Shown: positions 1 to 8,792 of the stretch, piece after piece
Layout of the letters: the number at the start of each line of letters is the position of its first letter
How positions within the stretch are numbered: the stretch's first letter is position 1
Source of the DNA: Corynebacterium sp. CNJ-954
GTDB lineage: Bacteria; Actinomycetota; Actinomycetes; Mycobacteriales; Mycobacteriaceae
Assembly: GCF_001942345.1 (NCBI RefSeq)
Contig: NZ_MKKI01000001.1
Location: 62,001-126,000 of the forward strand
Direction of reading: 5' to 3'
Length of the DNA stretch: 64,000 bases
Translations under genes and position numbers: made by a program
Notes under the pieces: model-generated
Seen by the model: the letters and a program-made list of their open reading frames with translations, nothing else
The model's database searches: none
What the model was told of the DNA's origin: nothing

Positions 1-136
1 CCTTCTCGTCCTGCCGGGTGAACCCGGCCGCCTCCAGCCGGGACGCGACCTCCGCGGCCGCGTGGTAGCTGCTGGGGGATGCGTCAATGAAGTCAATGAA
101 GTCGCTGAAGTCGGCAGGACCGGTGGAGTCAGTCAT
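1..136 (-). CDS. M18 family aminopeptidase, N-terminal fragment
   Basis: Only the first 45 codons lie in the window; the gene runs off the left edge. The start is the ATG whose complement is at 134-136. The translation begins MTDSTGPADFSDFIDF and continues with SPSSYHAAAEVASRLEAAGF. This matches the N-terminus of bacterial M18 (DNPEP/ApeB-like) metalloaminopeptidases, in which a short 'SPSPYHA' helix precedes the catalytic domain. The zinc ligands of the family lie outside the window, so the assignment rests on this N-terminal signature. It would be a cytosolic aminopeptidase acting late in peptide degradation, next to several other peptidase genes. Confidence 0.75.
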   Translation of the reverse strand, partial: MTDSTGPADFSDFIDFIDASPSSYHAAAEVASRLEAAGFTRQDEK

Positions 137-241
137 GGGGACCAGTTAACCACCCGGTGTCGCCCGGCCCACGTCTGGGACGGACACCTCCGGTTGTTTT
201 TTCGTCGGCAGACACCCCTGAGCGTCCGTCCCAGGGAGGGC
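137..241. terminator. Intergenic gap with a long-loop inverted repeat
   Basis: The 105-bp gap between the M18 start and the S9 peptidase stop contains TGGGACGGAC at 176-185 and its exact reverse complement at 224-233. They could pair across a 38-nt loop that carries a T6 run on the plus strand. It lies 3' of the S9 gene and could end its transcript, but the loop is long, so this is tentative. Confidence 0.3.
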
Positions 242-2050
242 TCAGGAGTCGGGGGCGACCCCGTGCTCCCGGAGGAAGGACACCATCCGCCCGGCGATCC
301 GCTGCCGGTTCACCGCCTTGATGAACTCATGGCCCTCGTCCTCCATCACCAGTTCGCTGGTGGGCACGCCGCGTGCGTCCATCGCTGCCTTCATCTGCCG
401 ATACTCACTCGGCGGCACATTGGTGTCGTTGGCGCCGTGGATGAACAGTACCGGGGTACGCACGCTGTCCACCCGGTGCAGCGGCGACACCTCGTGCAGC
501 AGTTCCCCGTCCTGGATCGGGTACCCGTACTTCGGGTAGGCCGCGCTGGCGATCCAGGGTTCGGTGTCACGGTAGAACGTCTGCAGGTCACTCATGCCAC
601 AGGCACTCACCGCCGCGCGGAACAGGGAGGGGAACCAGGTGACGCCGATGTTGGTGAGGTACCCGCCGTAGGACCGGCCGCTGATCGCCAGACGGTCCGG
701 GTCCGCCACCCCCATCGACACCAGGAACCGGACGCAGTCCTCCAGGTCGTCGATCCCGGCGAACCGGCCGTACCGGTTGTCGGCGTGCATGAACGTGCGT
801 CCACCGCCGAAGGAGCCACGGACATTCGGGGTGAACACCGTGATGCCCGCGTCGATGACCTCACGCAGGACGTCGTGGTGTTCCGGGCGCGACTGCCCCT
901 CCGGCCCGCCGTGGAAGTGCAGTAGGACAGGACGTCTCCCACCCGCCGGCTCGAACTCGGGGTTCGCGCCGCGGTACAGCCAGCCCGACAACTCGACGCC
1001 GTCCCGGGCGGTGAAGTGCAGCAGTTGGGGCTGCTGCACCGCCGCCAGCAGCGGTCGGTCGGGACTGCCGGAACTGTCTGGGGTGGTGTGCAGCGGGGTG
1101 ACCACGCCGCTACGGCAGTCCACCAGGTGTACCGCCCGCGGGACGTCGGGGCTCTCGATCGCCAGCGCGAGCAGACGTCCGTCCCCGGTGAGGGTCAGGC
1201 CGCGTCCGACCATGCCGGGCAGGCGGACGGAACGTCGCACCGTCACCCGTTCGTGGGCGTCCAGGAGAAATACCTCGAGAGATGAGACCCCGTCCTGGTT
1301 CCACAGCACCGCGGCGGTAGCACGGTCCTCGCTGACGATGAACTCGTCGACGTCGGCGTTGGTGTGCCCGATCAGTTCCCGGACCGACATCACCCCGTCC
1401 CGCTCCCGGATCCTCATCACCCGCCTGCGGTCCGCGCCATGGTCACCGATGACCAGCAGCACCGGTGGCTCGTCCCCCACCGGTGGCAGGATATGGCCGT
1501 CATCGGTGGTGGATCCCGGCTGCGGCGGCAGGACGGGCCGCCAGGACCCGTCAGGACGGATCAGCAGCAGTTCCCGGTTCCCCCGCGGGCCGACGCGCAT
1601 CAGGGCGTAACCGCTCTCGGCGGCGACGAGCTGCCCGTCAGCCCTACGGTCCACCACCTCGGTACATCCGGTCTCCGGGTCGAACCGGCGCCCCTCGGCC
1701 ACCCCGTCGGAGCCGACCGCGTCCACGGCCAGCAGATCGTTGTCCCACTCCACGACCGACGTCTTCGCGTCGCCACTGTCCCTGACGAGCACCGCGGACG
1801 GGTCGTCCGGGTCACTGGACACCAGCCAGATCTCGTTGCGCTCGGTGCCCTGCGGTGACACCTCCACCGCCAACCAGCGCCCGTCCGGCGAGTAGCGGAC
1901 CGCCACCGCCGGCCCTTCCGTCGGGATGACGACCGGACGTTCGCCACCGGTGAGCTGCGACTGCATCGCCCGCGGAGACACCCCGTCATGCATGACATAG
2001 GCGATGGCAGACCCGTCGGGGGCGAGGCTGGGGGCGTAGGTATGTCTCAC
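242..2050 (-). CDS. S9 family (prolyl oligopeptidase-type) serine peptidase
   Basis: The 602-aa protein has an N-terminal WD40-like/beta-propeller half (about residues 1-330, with repeated 'SPDGRWLA'-type segments) and a C-terminal alpha/beta-hydrolase half. The nucleophile elbow GRSYGGY lies near residue 460, the acid in HGANDTNVP near 545 and the histidine in EDEGHEF near 575, a complete S9 catalytic triad. No signal peptide is seen, so it is probably cytosolic and cleaves oligopeptides. The GTG start is supported by a TAGAAT hexamer (minus strand, 2065-2060) nine nucleotides upstream, which suggests a leaderless transcript. S9 relatives include acylaminoacyl- and dipeptidyl-peptidases, and the exact specificity cannot be read from sequence. 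The gene lies downstream of the ATP-grasp fusion gene on the same strand (24-bp gap). Confidence 0.88.
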   Translation of the reverse strand: MRHTYAPSLAPDGSAIAYVMHDGVSPRAMQSQLTGGERPVVIPTEGPAVAVRYSPDGRWLAVEVSPQGTERNEIWLVSSDPDDPSAVLVRDSGDAKTSVVEWDNDLLAVDAVGSDGVAEGRRFDPETGCTEVVDRRADGQLVAAESGYALMRVGPRGNRELLLIRPDGSWRPVLPPQPGSTTDDGHILPPVGDEPPVLLVIGDHGADRRRVMRIRERDGVMSVRELIGHTNADVDEFIVSEDRATAAVLWNQDGVSSLEVFLLDAHERVTVRRSVRLPGMVGRGLTLTGDGRLLALAIESPDVPRAVHLVDCRSGVVTPLHTTPDSSGSPDRPLLAAVQQPQLLHFTARDGVELSGWLYRGANPEFEPAGGRRPVLLHFHGGPEGQSRPEHHDVLREVIDAGITVFTPNVRGSFGGGRTFMHADNRYGRFAGIDDLEDCVRFLVSMGVADPDRLAISGRSYGGYLTNIGVTWFPSLFRAAVSACGMSDLQTFYRDTEPWIASAAYPKYGYPIQDGELLHEVSPLHRVDSVRTPVLFIHGANDTNVPPSEYRQMKAAMDARGVPTSELVMEDEGHEFIKAVNRQRIAGRMVSFLREHGVAPDS

Positions 2051-2074
2051 AGACCCGTGATTCTACCCGCTGCG

Positions 2075-4669
2075 CTACCTGCCCCGCAGGATCCACGTGT
2101 CCTTCCCACCGCCACCGCGGGAGGAATTCACGATCATCGAGCCCGCCGGGGCGACGCGGGTCAGGCCTGCCGGCACGGTCAGGGCCTCCACCCCGGTACC
2201 GGGGCCGCCGGGCTGCCGGAGGTGCGAGAACATCCGCAGGTCGACGTGACGGCGCTGGATTCCGAGGCCGTCGAAGGTCGGCAACGTCGACAGCCGCACG
2301 ACCTCCTGGGCGATGAACTGGTCCGGGTGGGTCAGCAGTTCCCGGCGCCGTGTCGCCAACTGCTCCTCGGTGCACTCCGGCCCGACGGTGATGCCGGCGC
2401 CCCCGTACCCGTCGATCGGCTTGACGACCAGTTCCCCGAGGCGGTCGAGGACCTGGTCACGCTGTTCCCGCACCGAGCAGAGATATGTCGTGACCTGGTC
2501 CAGTGCCGGGCTCTCCCCCAGGTAGAAGTCGATCATCGCCGGAACGTGGGCGTAGATCGCCTTGTCGTCGGCGACGCCGTTGCCCAGGGCGTTCGCCACC
2601 GCGACCGTGCCTGCGGCGAGCACGGTCTGGAAAGGATCACGCAGCGCCGTCCCGTCGGCACCGGTGGAGGACAGGAACATCTCCTCCTCCATCCGCATGT
2701 AGACCACGTCCACCCGTCGCCGTCGTGTGCGGGAGACGTCCCACAGGGTCGGCGTCCCGTCATCGTCGGCGTCCACCAGGATCTGGTCGGTGGTGCACAC
2801 GGAGAATCCGCCGACCCCGGCGATGAGCGACTGCTCGGCGAAGGTGCTGTCCTGCTCTCCCGCCGAGGCCACCACGACATGCGCCTGCTCCGGGCCCACC
2901 CCGGGGGGTGCTGCCGCCCGCAACGTGGTGCACATCGTCTCGAGGGACCCGGCCGGGTCGACGACCTCACCGAACTCACGCTCGGTGGCGTCGAGCATCT
3001 CCGGGAAATGGTGGCAGGTCACGTCCCGCGCCGCCAGGGCGAACGTCAGACCCGACGGCATGCGTACATTGTCCTCGAGCACCTGCCACCGTCCGTCGTC
3101 GGAACACACCAGGTCGGCGCCGTTGATGTGGTTACGGACCCGCCCTGTCGGAACGTGACGCCCCACCCGACGGAACCCCGGCGCACGTTCCAGCGTGGCC
3201 AGATCCACGACCCCGGCCCGGACGATCTCGCGGTCACCGTAGATGTCGTCGAGGAAGGCGTTGATCGCCCGCATCCGTTGCTCCACACCGACGGCCAGGG
3301 TGTCCCACGTCGATTCCGTGATGATCCTCGGCATCGGGTCGATGGGGAAGACCAGGTGGCGCTCCGTCCCGCTGGCGCGGAACGTGATCCCCCGGTCTGT
3401 GAGTTCCTCCTCGGACGCCTGCAGCCTGGACCGCAGTCGCAGCGCACCGGTCTGCACCATCGTCGACAGGGCCGGAGCGGAGACGGGACGGGGTGTTCCG
3501 GTGGCGTCGACGGCCTCGTCCCAGAATGCCTCACCCAGGTCGTCGACGACACTGGGTTCATAGGCCGACAGGCCCAGCGGTGTGCGCGGGGTCGCATCCT
3601 CCAGTCCGACGGTGTCGAGAGTCTCGGCGATCAACAGGCCCACGACATCGTCGGTCCTGCCCCGACGGCGGAGCGCCCGACGTTGCCGGTAGGCACCGGA
3701 CCCGGCGCGCAGCAGGTGGCCGACGGTGTCCCTGACCCACCCGTACCCGCCCCCGAGGTCGTCGGCGAGGAGGTCGACCACTGCGACGATGACGTCCTCC
3801 GCCGGTTTCAGTTCCAGGTCCGACGGGTCGAGTAGGTCCCCCTCCATGCCTGACCGGGCCGCCCGCCAGGTCGCGGTGCGCTGCTGGAGCACCGGTAACG
3901 GCGGCGTGGGTGTTCCCCGCTGCACCAGTGCGGTCTCGCGGATGACCAGTGCCCGGCACAGTGCGACGATCACCGCCACCGTCGCTGACGAGGAACAGGC
4001 GTCGCACAGCCGGATCTCGACCCCGCCTGCCGCATCCCCGTCTGCCACCTCCCGGGCAGGCCGGACGTCGTAGTGCATCATCTCCGGTCCACTGATCACC
4101 CGGGTGTGCTGCAGGAACTCCACGTCCCTGCGGTAGTCGTCCATGGTCGCAGCCTCGGGATAGGCACCGGACGCCGGCCACCGCGGCGCCTGCAACGCCC
4201 GGGAACTGGCGTACCCGGTGTCCACGCCCTCGTCGTCGAGCGGGGAGGACGCACTGACCGCCAGCAGGGCCGGCAGATACCGGGACACCCCACGGCAGAC
4301 CGCCAGAACCAGATCGCCGTCACCGCCGTCACCGCCGTCACCGCACTGCACAGTGACCCGGAGCCCACCGGTGGAATGCACACCCCGGCGCGGCCAGGGG
4401 ACGACACCGGCCGCCAACGATGCACAGTCACCGTCCAACTGGCCGGCCACCTGGGCCACCATGCTCCTGTTCCGACGAAGTTCGGCGAGCAGACCTGCCA
4501 GGTCGGAGTTCGGTGACGTCCGCGAGATCAGGCGCTCGGCGCCACGCAGCGCAGAGAACCGTTCCACATCCCCCAGCCGCGCCACGATCTCGTCCGCGCA
4601 CGGGGCAGGTGCGCGAACAGTCTGGTCGACGATGTGCAGGTCCTCTTCCACTCTCACGGTGGTGCCCAT
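2075..4669 (-). CDS. Carboxylate-amine ligase (GCS2-type) fused to circularly permuted ATP-grasp protein
   Basis: The 864-aa protein joins two ligase modules. Residues about 1-370 resemble the YbdK/GCS2 glutamate-cysteine-ligase-like family (N-terminal TVRVEEDLHIVD, then EIRLCDACSSSA). Residues about 380-864 match the circularly permuted type-2 ATP-grasp family (DUF404/DUF407), with PMPRIITESTWDTL, GVGPEQAHVVV, the metal/nucleotide segment VVKPIDGYGGAGI and the terminal NSSRGGGGKDTW. Such fusions occur in actinobacteria, and neither module has a firmly established substrate. Both activate carboxylates with ATP, so peptide-bond formation on a small molecule or protein tail is a reasonable inference. 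Residues about 110-118 (GDGGDGGDG) are coded by 9-bp tandem repeats near 4316-4345. A TAGCGT hexamer six nucleotides before the ATG suggests a leaderless start. The gene is divergent from pepC with only 33 bp between the starts. Confidence 0.85.
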   Translation of the reverse strand: MGTTVRVEEDLHIVDQTVRAPAPCADEIVARLGDVERFSALRGAERLISRTSPNSDLAGLLAELRRNRSMVAQVAGQLDGDCASLAAGVVPWPRRGVHSTGGLRVTVQCGDGGDGGDGDLVLAVCRGVSRYLPALLAVSASSPLDDEGVDTGYASSRALQAPRWPASGAYPEAATMDDYRRDVEFLQHTRVISGPEMMHYDVRPAREVADGDAAGGVEIRLCDACSSSATVAVIVALCRALVIRETALVQRGTPTPPLPVLQQRTATWRAARSGMEGDLLDPSDLELKPAEDVIVAVVDLLADDLGGGYGWVRDTVGHLLRAGSGAYRQRRALRRRGRTDDVVGLLIAETLDTVGLEDATPRTPLGLSAYEPSVVDDLGEAFWDEAVDATGTPRPVSAPALSTMVQTGALRLRSRLQASEEELTDRGITFRASGTERHLVFPIDPMPRIITESTWDTLAVGVEQRMRAINAFLDDIYGDREIVRAGVVDLATLERAPGFRRVGRHVPTGRVRNHINGADLVCSDDGRWQVLEDNVRMPSGLTFALAARDVTCHHFPEMLDATEREFGEVVDPAGSLETMCTTLRAAAPPGVGPEQAHVVVASAGEQDSTFAEQSLIAGVGGFSVCTTDQILVDADDDGTPTLWDVSRTRRRRVDVVYMRMEEEMFLSSTGADGTALRDPFQTVLAAGTVAVANALGNGVADDKAIYAHVPAMIDFYLGESPALDQVTTYLCSVREQRDQVLDRLGELVVKPIDGYGGAGITVGPECTEEQLATRRRELLTHPDQFIAQEVVRLSTLPTFDGLGIQRRHVDLRMFSHLRQPGGPGTGVEALTVPAGLTRVAPAGSMIVNSSRGGGGKDTWILRGR

Positions 4670-4702
4670 GGGGCCACGCTAGTCGAAGGGTATAACGGGT
4701 GC
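4670..4702. promoter_or_regulatory. 33-bp divergent promoter region (ligase / pepC)
   Basis: TATAAC at 4691-4696 lies six nucleotides before the plus-strand ATG at 4703. On the minus strand TAGCGT (4681-4676 region) lies about six nucleotides before the ATG at 4669. Both genes therefore appear to start transcription at or next to their start codons, and the -35 region of each promoter lies inside the opposite gene. No Shine-Dalgarno sequence fits in this gap. Confidence 0.45.
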
Positions 4703-6148
4703 ATGAGCACTTCACCCCCATTGTCCCGCGAACAGTCACAGGACCTCACCCCGGAACTCACTCCGGAACTTCTCTCCGAGCTGCAGGCGACCGCCAGCGG
4801 CGACCGCGCCCTGCGCATTGCCCGGAATGCCGTGACCGCGGCCGACGTCAACGCCGTCGCCCTCAACCGTGATGCGGTCGTGGCCCTCGACCCCACCACC
4901 GAGGTGAAGCTCGACTCTCTCGGGGTCAGCGACCAGAAGCAGTCGGGTCGGTGCTGGATGTTCGCCGCCTACAACGTCTTCCGTCACCGCGTGGCGGAGA
5001 AGCTCGGTGTCACGGAGTTCGAGTTCTCCCACACCTACCTGCAGTTCTTCGACAAGGTCGAGAAGTCGAACCATGTCCTGCGGTCGCTGGAACAGCTGTT
5101 CCGTAGCGGAGTCACGGACCTGGAGGACCGCACCGTCGCCGCCCTGCTCCAGGGGGCGGCGTCCGACGGTGGCCAGTGGAACTACTTCACCAACCTCGTG
5201 GCGAAGTACGGCGTCGTGCCGTCCTACGCCATGCCGGAGACCTTCGGTTCAGGACGCACCCCGCAGCTGGACGGCCGGCTGCGTACCGTGCTGCGCCGCG
5301 GAGTACTGCGTCTGCGCGAGGCGGTGCTCACGGACGTGGACGGGGGTGACGCCGACACGACAGAACGCATCATCTCCGAGACGCTCGCCGACGCCCACCG
5401 CGTCACCGCCATTCACCTCGGTCTACCACCGACGGAGTTCACCTGGCAGTACCGCGACTCCGACAACGGATTCCACCGGGGCGGCACCTACACCCCGCAG
5501 CAGTTCGCCGCCGAGATGCTCCCGACCGGACCCGACGGTCTCGACGGTCTCGACAGCCTCGACAACTACATCAGTGTCGTCCACGACCCCCGCCACGCCG
5601 AGGGCCAGGCGTTCAGCATCACCCACGAGAACAACGTGTGGGGCACGCGGGACTTCAGCTACGTCACCGCGGGGATCGACACCCTGCGTCGTCTCGTCAC
5701 CGACAGCCTCGACGCCGGCGAGCCGGTGTGGTTCGCCTGCGACGTCAACCGGCAGTTCGTCGCCACCTCCGGGGTATGGGACTCCGACCTGCTCGAACTC
5801 GACGCGCTCTACGGCACCGACTCCGCCTCGACCAAGGCCGAACAGATGGAGACCGCCGAATCCCGGTTGACCCACGGCATGGTCTTCACCGGCTACGACC
5901 GCTCCCCCTCCGATGAACTGCGGTGGCGTGTGGAGAACTCCTGGGGCACCAAGAGTCACGCGCAGCACACCGAGCTGGCCGGCGGAGGCTACGGCACCAT
6001 GGCCGACAACTGGTTCGCCGACAACGTCTTCCAGGTCGTCGTCCCCCGACGACGCCTGACCGAGACCACAGGCGACCTCGAAGAAGCACTGGCCGCCCTC
6101 GACCGCGGCGACACCACTGACCTTCCGATCTGGGATGCGATGGCCTGA
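4703..6148 (+). CDS. pepC: C1 family cysteine aminopeptidase (PepC / bleomycin hydrolase type), copy 1
   Basis: The 481-aa protein has the full papain-like triad of the bleomycin-hydrolase/PepC family: Cys84 in DQKQSGRCWMFA, His in THGMVFTGY, and Asn in VENSWG. Family members are cytosolic hexameric aminopeptidases that trim oligopeptides. The ATG at 4703 was preferred over in-frame upstream codons because the protein then begins MSTSPPLSREQ and a TATAAC hexamer lies just upstream. An N-terminal repeat DLTPELTPELL is unusual. The stop codon overlaps the start of the next gene (TGATG), so the two paralogues are translationally coupled. Length is slightly above the usual ~445 residues because of the N-terminal extension. 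Confidence 0.9.
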   Translation: MSTSPPLSREQSQDLTPELTPELLSELQATASGDRALRIARNAVTAADVNAVALNRDAVVALDPTTEVKLDSLGVSDQKQSGRCWMFAAYNVFRHRVAEKLGVTEFEFSHTYLQFFDKVEKSNHVLRSLEQLFRSGVTDLEDRTVAALLQGAASDGGQWNYFTNLVAKYGVVPSYAMPETFGSGRTPQLDGRLRTVLRRGVLRLREAVLTDVDGGDADTTERIISETLADAHRVTAIHLGLPPTEFTWQYRDSDNGFHRGGTYTPQQFAAEMLPTGPDGLDGLDSLDNYISVVHDPRHAEGQAFSITHENNVWGTRDFSYVTAGIDTLRRLVTDSLDAGEPVWFACDVNRQFVATSGVWDSDLLELDALYGTDSASTKAEQMETAESRLTHGMVFTGYDRSPSDELRWRVENSWGTKSHAQHTELAGGGYGTMADNWFADNVFQVVVPRRRLTETTGDLEEALAALDRGDTTDLPIWDAMA

Positions 6149-7497
6149 TGACTACAGCAACTAGCACACACACCGGGCTCGACCCGGCACACCTCACCGC
6201 CCTCGGCGACGAACTGCGGACCGACCCGTCCTTCCGCATGGCACGCAACGCCGCAACGGCCACCAACGTCGAGACCGTCACCCTCGACCGGGACGTCCTC
6301 GCCACGACCGACAGCTCCACCTCGGTGAAACTGGACTCCTGGTCGGTCACCGACCAGAAGAAGTCCGGCCGCTGCTGGATCTTCGCCGGCCTCAACGCCC
6401 TGCGCGGCGGCACCGGCGGTGTCATCGACACCACCGGTGTCAAAGACCTCGAACTCTCCCAGACCTACCTGCACTACTGGGACAAACTGGAGAAGGCCAA
6501 CCACTTCCTCGGTGCGATGGCCGGTCTCGTCGACCGCGACGTCACCGACCGCACCGTCCAGCACCTGCTCGCCGACCCGGTGGAGGACGGCGGACAGTGG
6601 AACATGTTCGTCGCGCTCGTCGACAAGTACGGCGCCGTCCCGAAGTACGCCATGCCCGAGACCCGCTCGTCCTCAGACACCCGGGCGATGAACCGGGACC
6701 TGTCGACCTCCCTGCGCGCCGGGGCGGCGCGTATGCGTGCCGCCGGTACCGGTCACACAGATGCCGTCCACCGCGCCACCCTCGCCGACGTCCACCGCAT
6801 CCTCACCACGCATCTCGGGACCCCGCCCGAACGCTTCGTCTGGCAGTACCGCGACAGGAACGACGAGTTCCACCGCGTCGGGGAGATGACCCCGCTGGAC
6901 TTCGCCGCCGAGTACCTGCCCCGTGACCTGGACGACTACGTCTGTGTCGTCGATGATCCACGCACGTCGTCCCCCAAGGGTGAGCTGTTCACCGTCGAGC
7001 ACCTCGGCAATGTCGTCGGTGGTGCACCGGTGACCTACCTCAACGCCCCGATCGAGGTCCTCAAGGCCGCGGTGCTGGAGTCACTGCAGGACGGCAGCCC
7101 CGTGTGGTTCGGATGTGACACCGCCGCACAGTCCTACCGTGAGCGCGGCGCCTGGGACGCCCGTCTCCACGACTACGAGGGCTTCTACGGCGTGGACCTG
7201 GACCTGACAAAGGAGCAGCGGCTCCTCGCCGGCGAGTCGCAGATGACCCATGCGATGGTCTTCACCGGTGTCGACGTCGACGACGACGGTCGGCCCCTGC
7301 GCTGGCGTGTGGAGAACTCCTGGGGCCCGAAGGCTGCGGAGAAGGGCTTCTGGACGATGAACGACAACTGGTTCGGGCAGTACGTCTTCGAGATCGCCGT
7401 GCACCGCGACCGGCTGCCGCAGCAGTACCGTGAGGCGCTGTCCACCAGCCCGCACGTCCTGCCCGCCTGGGACCCGATGGGCGCGCTGGCACGGTAG
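6148..7497 (+). CDS. pepC: C1 family cysteine aminopeptidase (PepC type), copy 2
   Basis: This 449-aa paralogue of the preceding gene shares its architecture. Catalytic Cys76 is in DQKKSGRCWIFA, His in THAMVFTGV, and Asn in RVENSWGPK. It lacks the long N-terminal extension of copy 1 and carries a few short deletions in the central helical insert. Start and stop codons overlap (TGATG at 6146-6150), so both copies come from one mRNA. The copies differ enough that this is an old duplication; it could reflect different peptide specificities or hetero-oligomer assembly. The gene ends 13 bp before the convergent esterase gene. Confidence 0.9.
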   Translation: MTTATSTHTGLDPAHLTALGDELRTDPSFRMARNAATATNVETVTLDRDVLATTDSSTSVKLDSWSVTDQKKSGRCWIFAGLNALRGGTGGVIDTTGVKDLELSQTYLHYWDKLEKANHFLGAMAGLVDRDVTDRTVQHLLADPVEDGGQWNMFVALVDKYGAVPKYAMPETRSSSDTRAMNRDLSTSLRAGAARMRAAGTGHTDAVHRATLADVHRILTTHLGTPPERFVWQYRDRNDEFHRVGEMTPLDFAAEYLPRDLDDYVCVVDDPRTSSPKGELFTVEHLGNVVGGAPVTYLNAPIEVLKAAVLESLQDGSPVWFGCDTAAQSYRERGAWDARLHDYEGFYGVDLDLTKEQRLLAGESQMTHAMVFTGVDVDDDGRPLRWRVENSWGPKAAEKGFWTMNDNWFGQYVFEIAVHRDRLPQQYREALSTSPHVLPAWDPMGALAR

Positions 7498-7510
7498 CCA
7501 GGTCCGACTG

Positions 7511-8728
7511 TCAGGTGAGCCGGTGGCCCGACAGGAAGGACCACACCTCCGTGGTGGCGTCCAGCGAATAGGACGTCGCCTCGGCGGAGTCCGAGGCCGC
7601 CCCGGATGCCCCTGAGGCGTCACCCGGCCACGTGTGCCCGCCGTCACCGACGCGCAGGTGCACCACCGAGGTGCCCGGCGAGCACATCGGCCACTGCTGC
7701 CGGCGGACGTCACCCGCCAGGGCGGTGGTCACCGGGGTGCTCTGGCAGTGGTTCCTGCTGGCGACGTCCTCGACCAGATCCCGGGCGGCCATGTAGGTGC
7801 CGCCGTGACGCGACCCTCCCTCGTAGTTGATGGTCTCGTCCTTGGTGCCGTGGATCTCCAGGAAGGACGGGGCACGGCCGGCGTCCTCCACGCAGTTGGT
7901 GCGCGTCCCGCTGTAGTAGGCCCCGGCGACGGAGGCGACCGCGGCGAAGAGGCGGGGCTCACGGCAGGCCAGTTTGGCGACCATGCCACCACCGTTGGAC
8001 ATGCCCGCAGCGTAGATCCGGGACCGGTCGACGTTGTACGTCGTGTTCAGCGCCGCGAGCATGTCGCGGGTGAAGCGGATGTCCTCCCCGTCCTTCGTCT
8101 TCGCGTACGGCGCTCCTTCCCAGGAGTCCCCGATGCCCTGCATGGACACGGTGATGGCGGGCTTCTCGTCGAAACCTGCGTAGTCGTGGAACCCCTGGGC
8201 GCTCTCGCGGTAGCCGTGGTAGGTCAGCAGCACCGGGTACGGCTTCTCCGGGTCATACCCCTCCGGCACGGACAACACGCCTTCGCGGGTGCGGTCGCCA
8301 CTGCTCAGGGAGATCTTCTTCGAACTCCCCGGCGCGGGGCCGTCCAACTTCGGGCCGTTGCCCAGCTCCGCCTCCGCGGCGGTCGGGACGATGCTCTCTG
8401 ATGCGGCGACCGCATTCTCCCGGACCGTCTGCTCCCGGTACTCCTCGAGTGCGGCCTCATTCTCACCTGCCGGCGAATGGCCCACCCACACCAGGGCACC
8501 GACCATCACCGTGGCGGTGAGGACGGCCAACGACCTGCCGATCCGGCGACGGACGGGGCTCTGGCCGCGTCCGTCGTCGTCGCTCTCAGCCGGACGGGGA
8601 TCTGGGACGGGGCCCGACGTCCGCCGGACCGGGGGCAGGTCTCGGAGATCTTGTGGAATGGACTGTTGCACCCTCCCATTTCTACTGGTCAGGACACTCA
8701 GAAGCAACCACGGCACGCCTGTTTCCAT
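7511..8728 (-). CDS. PHB depolymerase family esterase, membrane-anchored or secreted
   Basis: The C-terminal ~320 residues are an alpha/beta hydrolase of the PHB-depolymerase/LpqC-like family. The nucleophile elbow is GMSNGGG, the acid lies in HGTKDETINY, and the histidine in GDGGHTWPG. A hydrophobic segment (SLAVLTATVMVGALVWVG) follows a basic, proline-rich N-terminus and probably acts as signal anchor. The start is uncertain: ATG at 8728 (405 aa) is used here, GTG at 8671 is also possible, and further in-frame codons exist to 8776. TACAAT on the minus strand (8747-8742) is a possible -10. Likely substrates are polyesters, feruloyl or acetyl esters; polyhydroxybutyrate itself is not proven. 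It is convergent with pepC copy 2 and divergent from the lipase gene. Confidence 0.78.
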   Translation of the reverse strand: METGVPWLLLSVLTSRNGRVQQSIPQDLRDLPPVRRTSGPVPDPRPAESDDDGRGQSPVRRRIGRSLAVLTATVMVGALVWVGHSPAGENEAALEEYREQTVRENAVAASESIVPTAAEAELGNGPKLDGPAPGSSKKISLSSGDRTREGVLSVPEGYDPEKPYPVLLTYHGYRESAQGFHDYAGFDEKPAITVSMQGIGDSWEGAPYAKTKDGEDIRFTRDMLAALNTTYNVDRSRIYAAGMSNGGGMVAKLACREPRLFAAVASVAGAYYSGTRTNCVEDAGRAPSFLEIHGTKDETINYEGGSRHGGTYMAARDLVEDVASRNHCQSTPVTTALAGDVRRQQWPMCSPGTSVVHLRVGDGGHTWPGDASGASGAASDSAEATSYSLDATTEVWSFLSGHRLT

Positions 8729-8777
8729 GTTCTTTTGCCGAATTGTATTGAACATGACAACAGCGATGGTCGGCACC

Positions 8778-8783
8778 TATAAG
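8778..8783 (+). promoter_or_regulatory. -10 hexamer of the secreted lipase gene
   Basis: TATAAG ends nine nucleotides before the ATG at 8793. No Shine-Dalgarno sequence is visible between them, so a leaderless or near-leaderless transcript is inferred. No convincing -35 was found. Confidence 0.4.
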
Positions 8784-8792
8784 CTGACCACT

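Noticed and set aside
1988..3835. Long plus-strand open frame (about 615 codons) opposite the S9 and ligase genes
   Set aside because: It is antisense to two well-supported genes, has no recognisable protein features, and long antisense frames are expected at this GC content.
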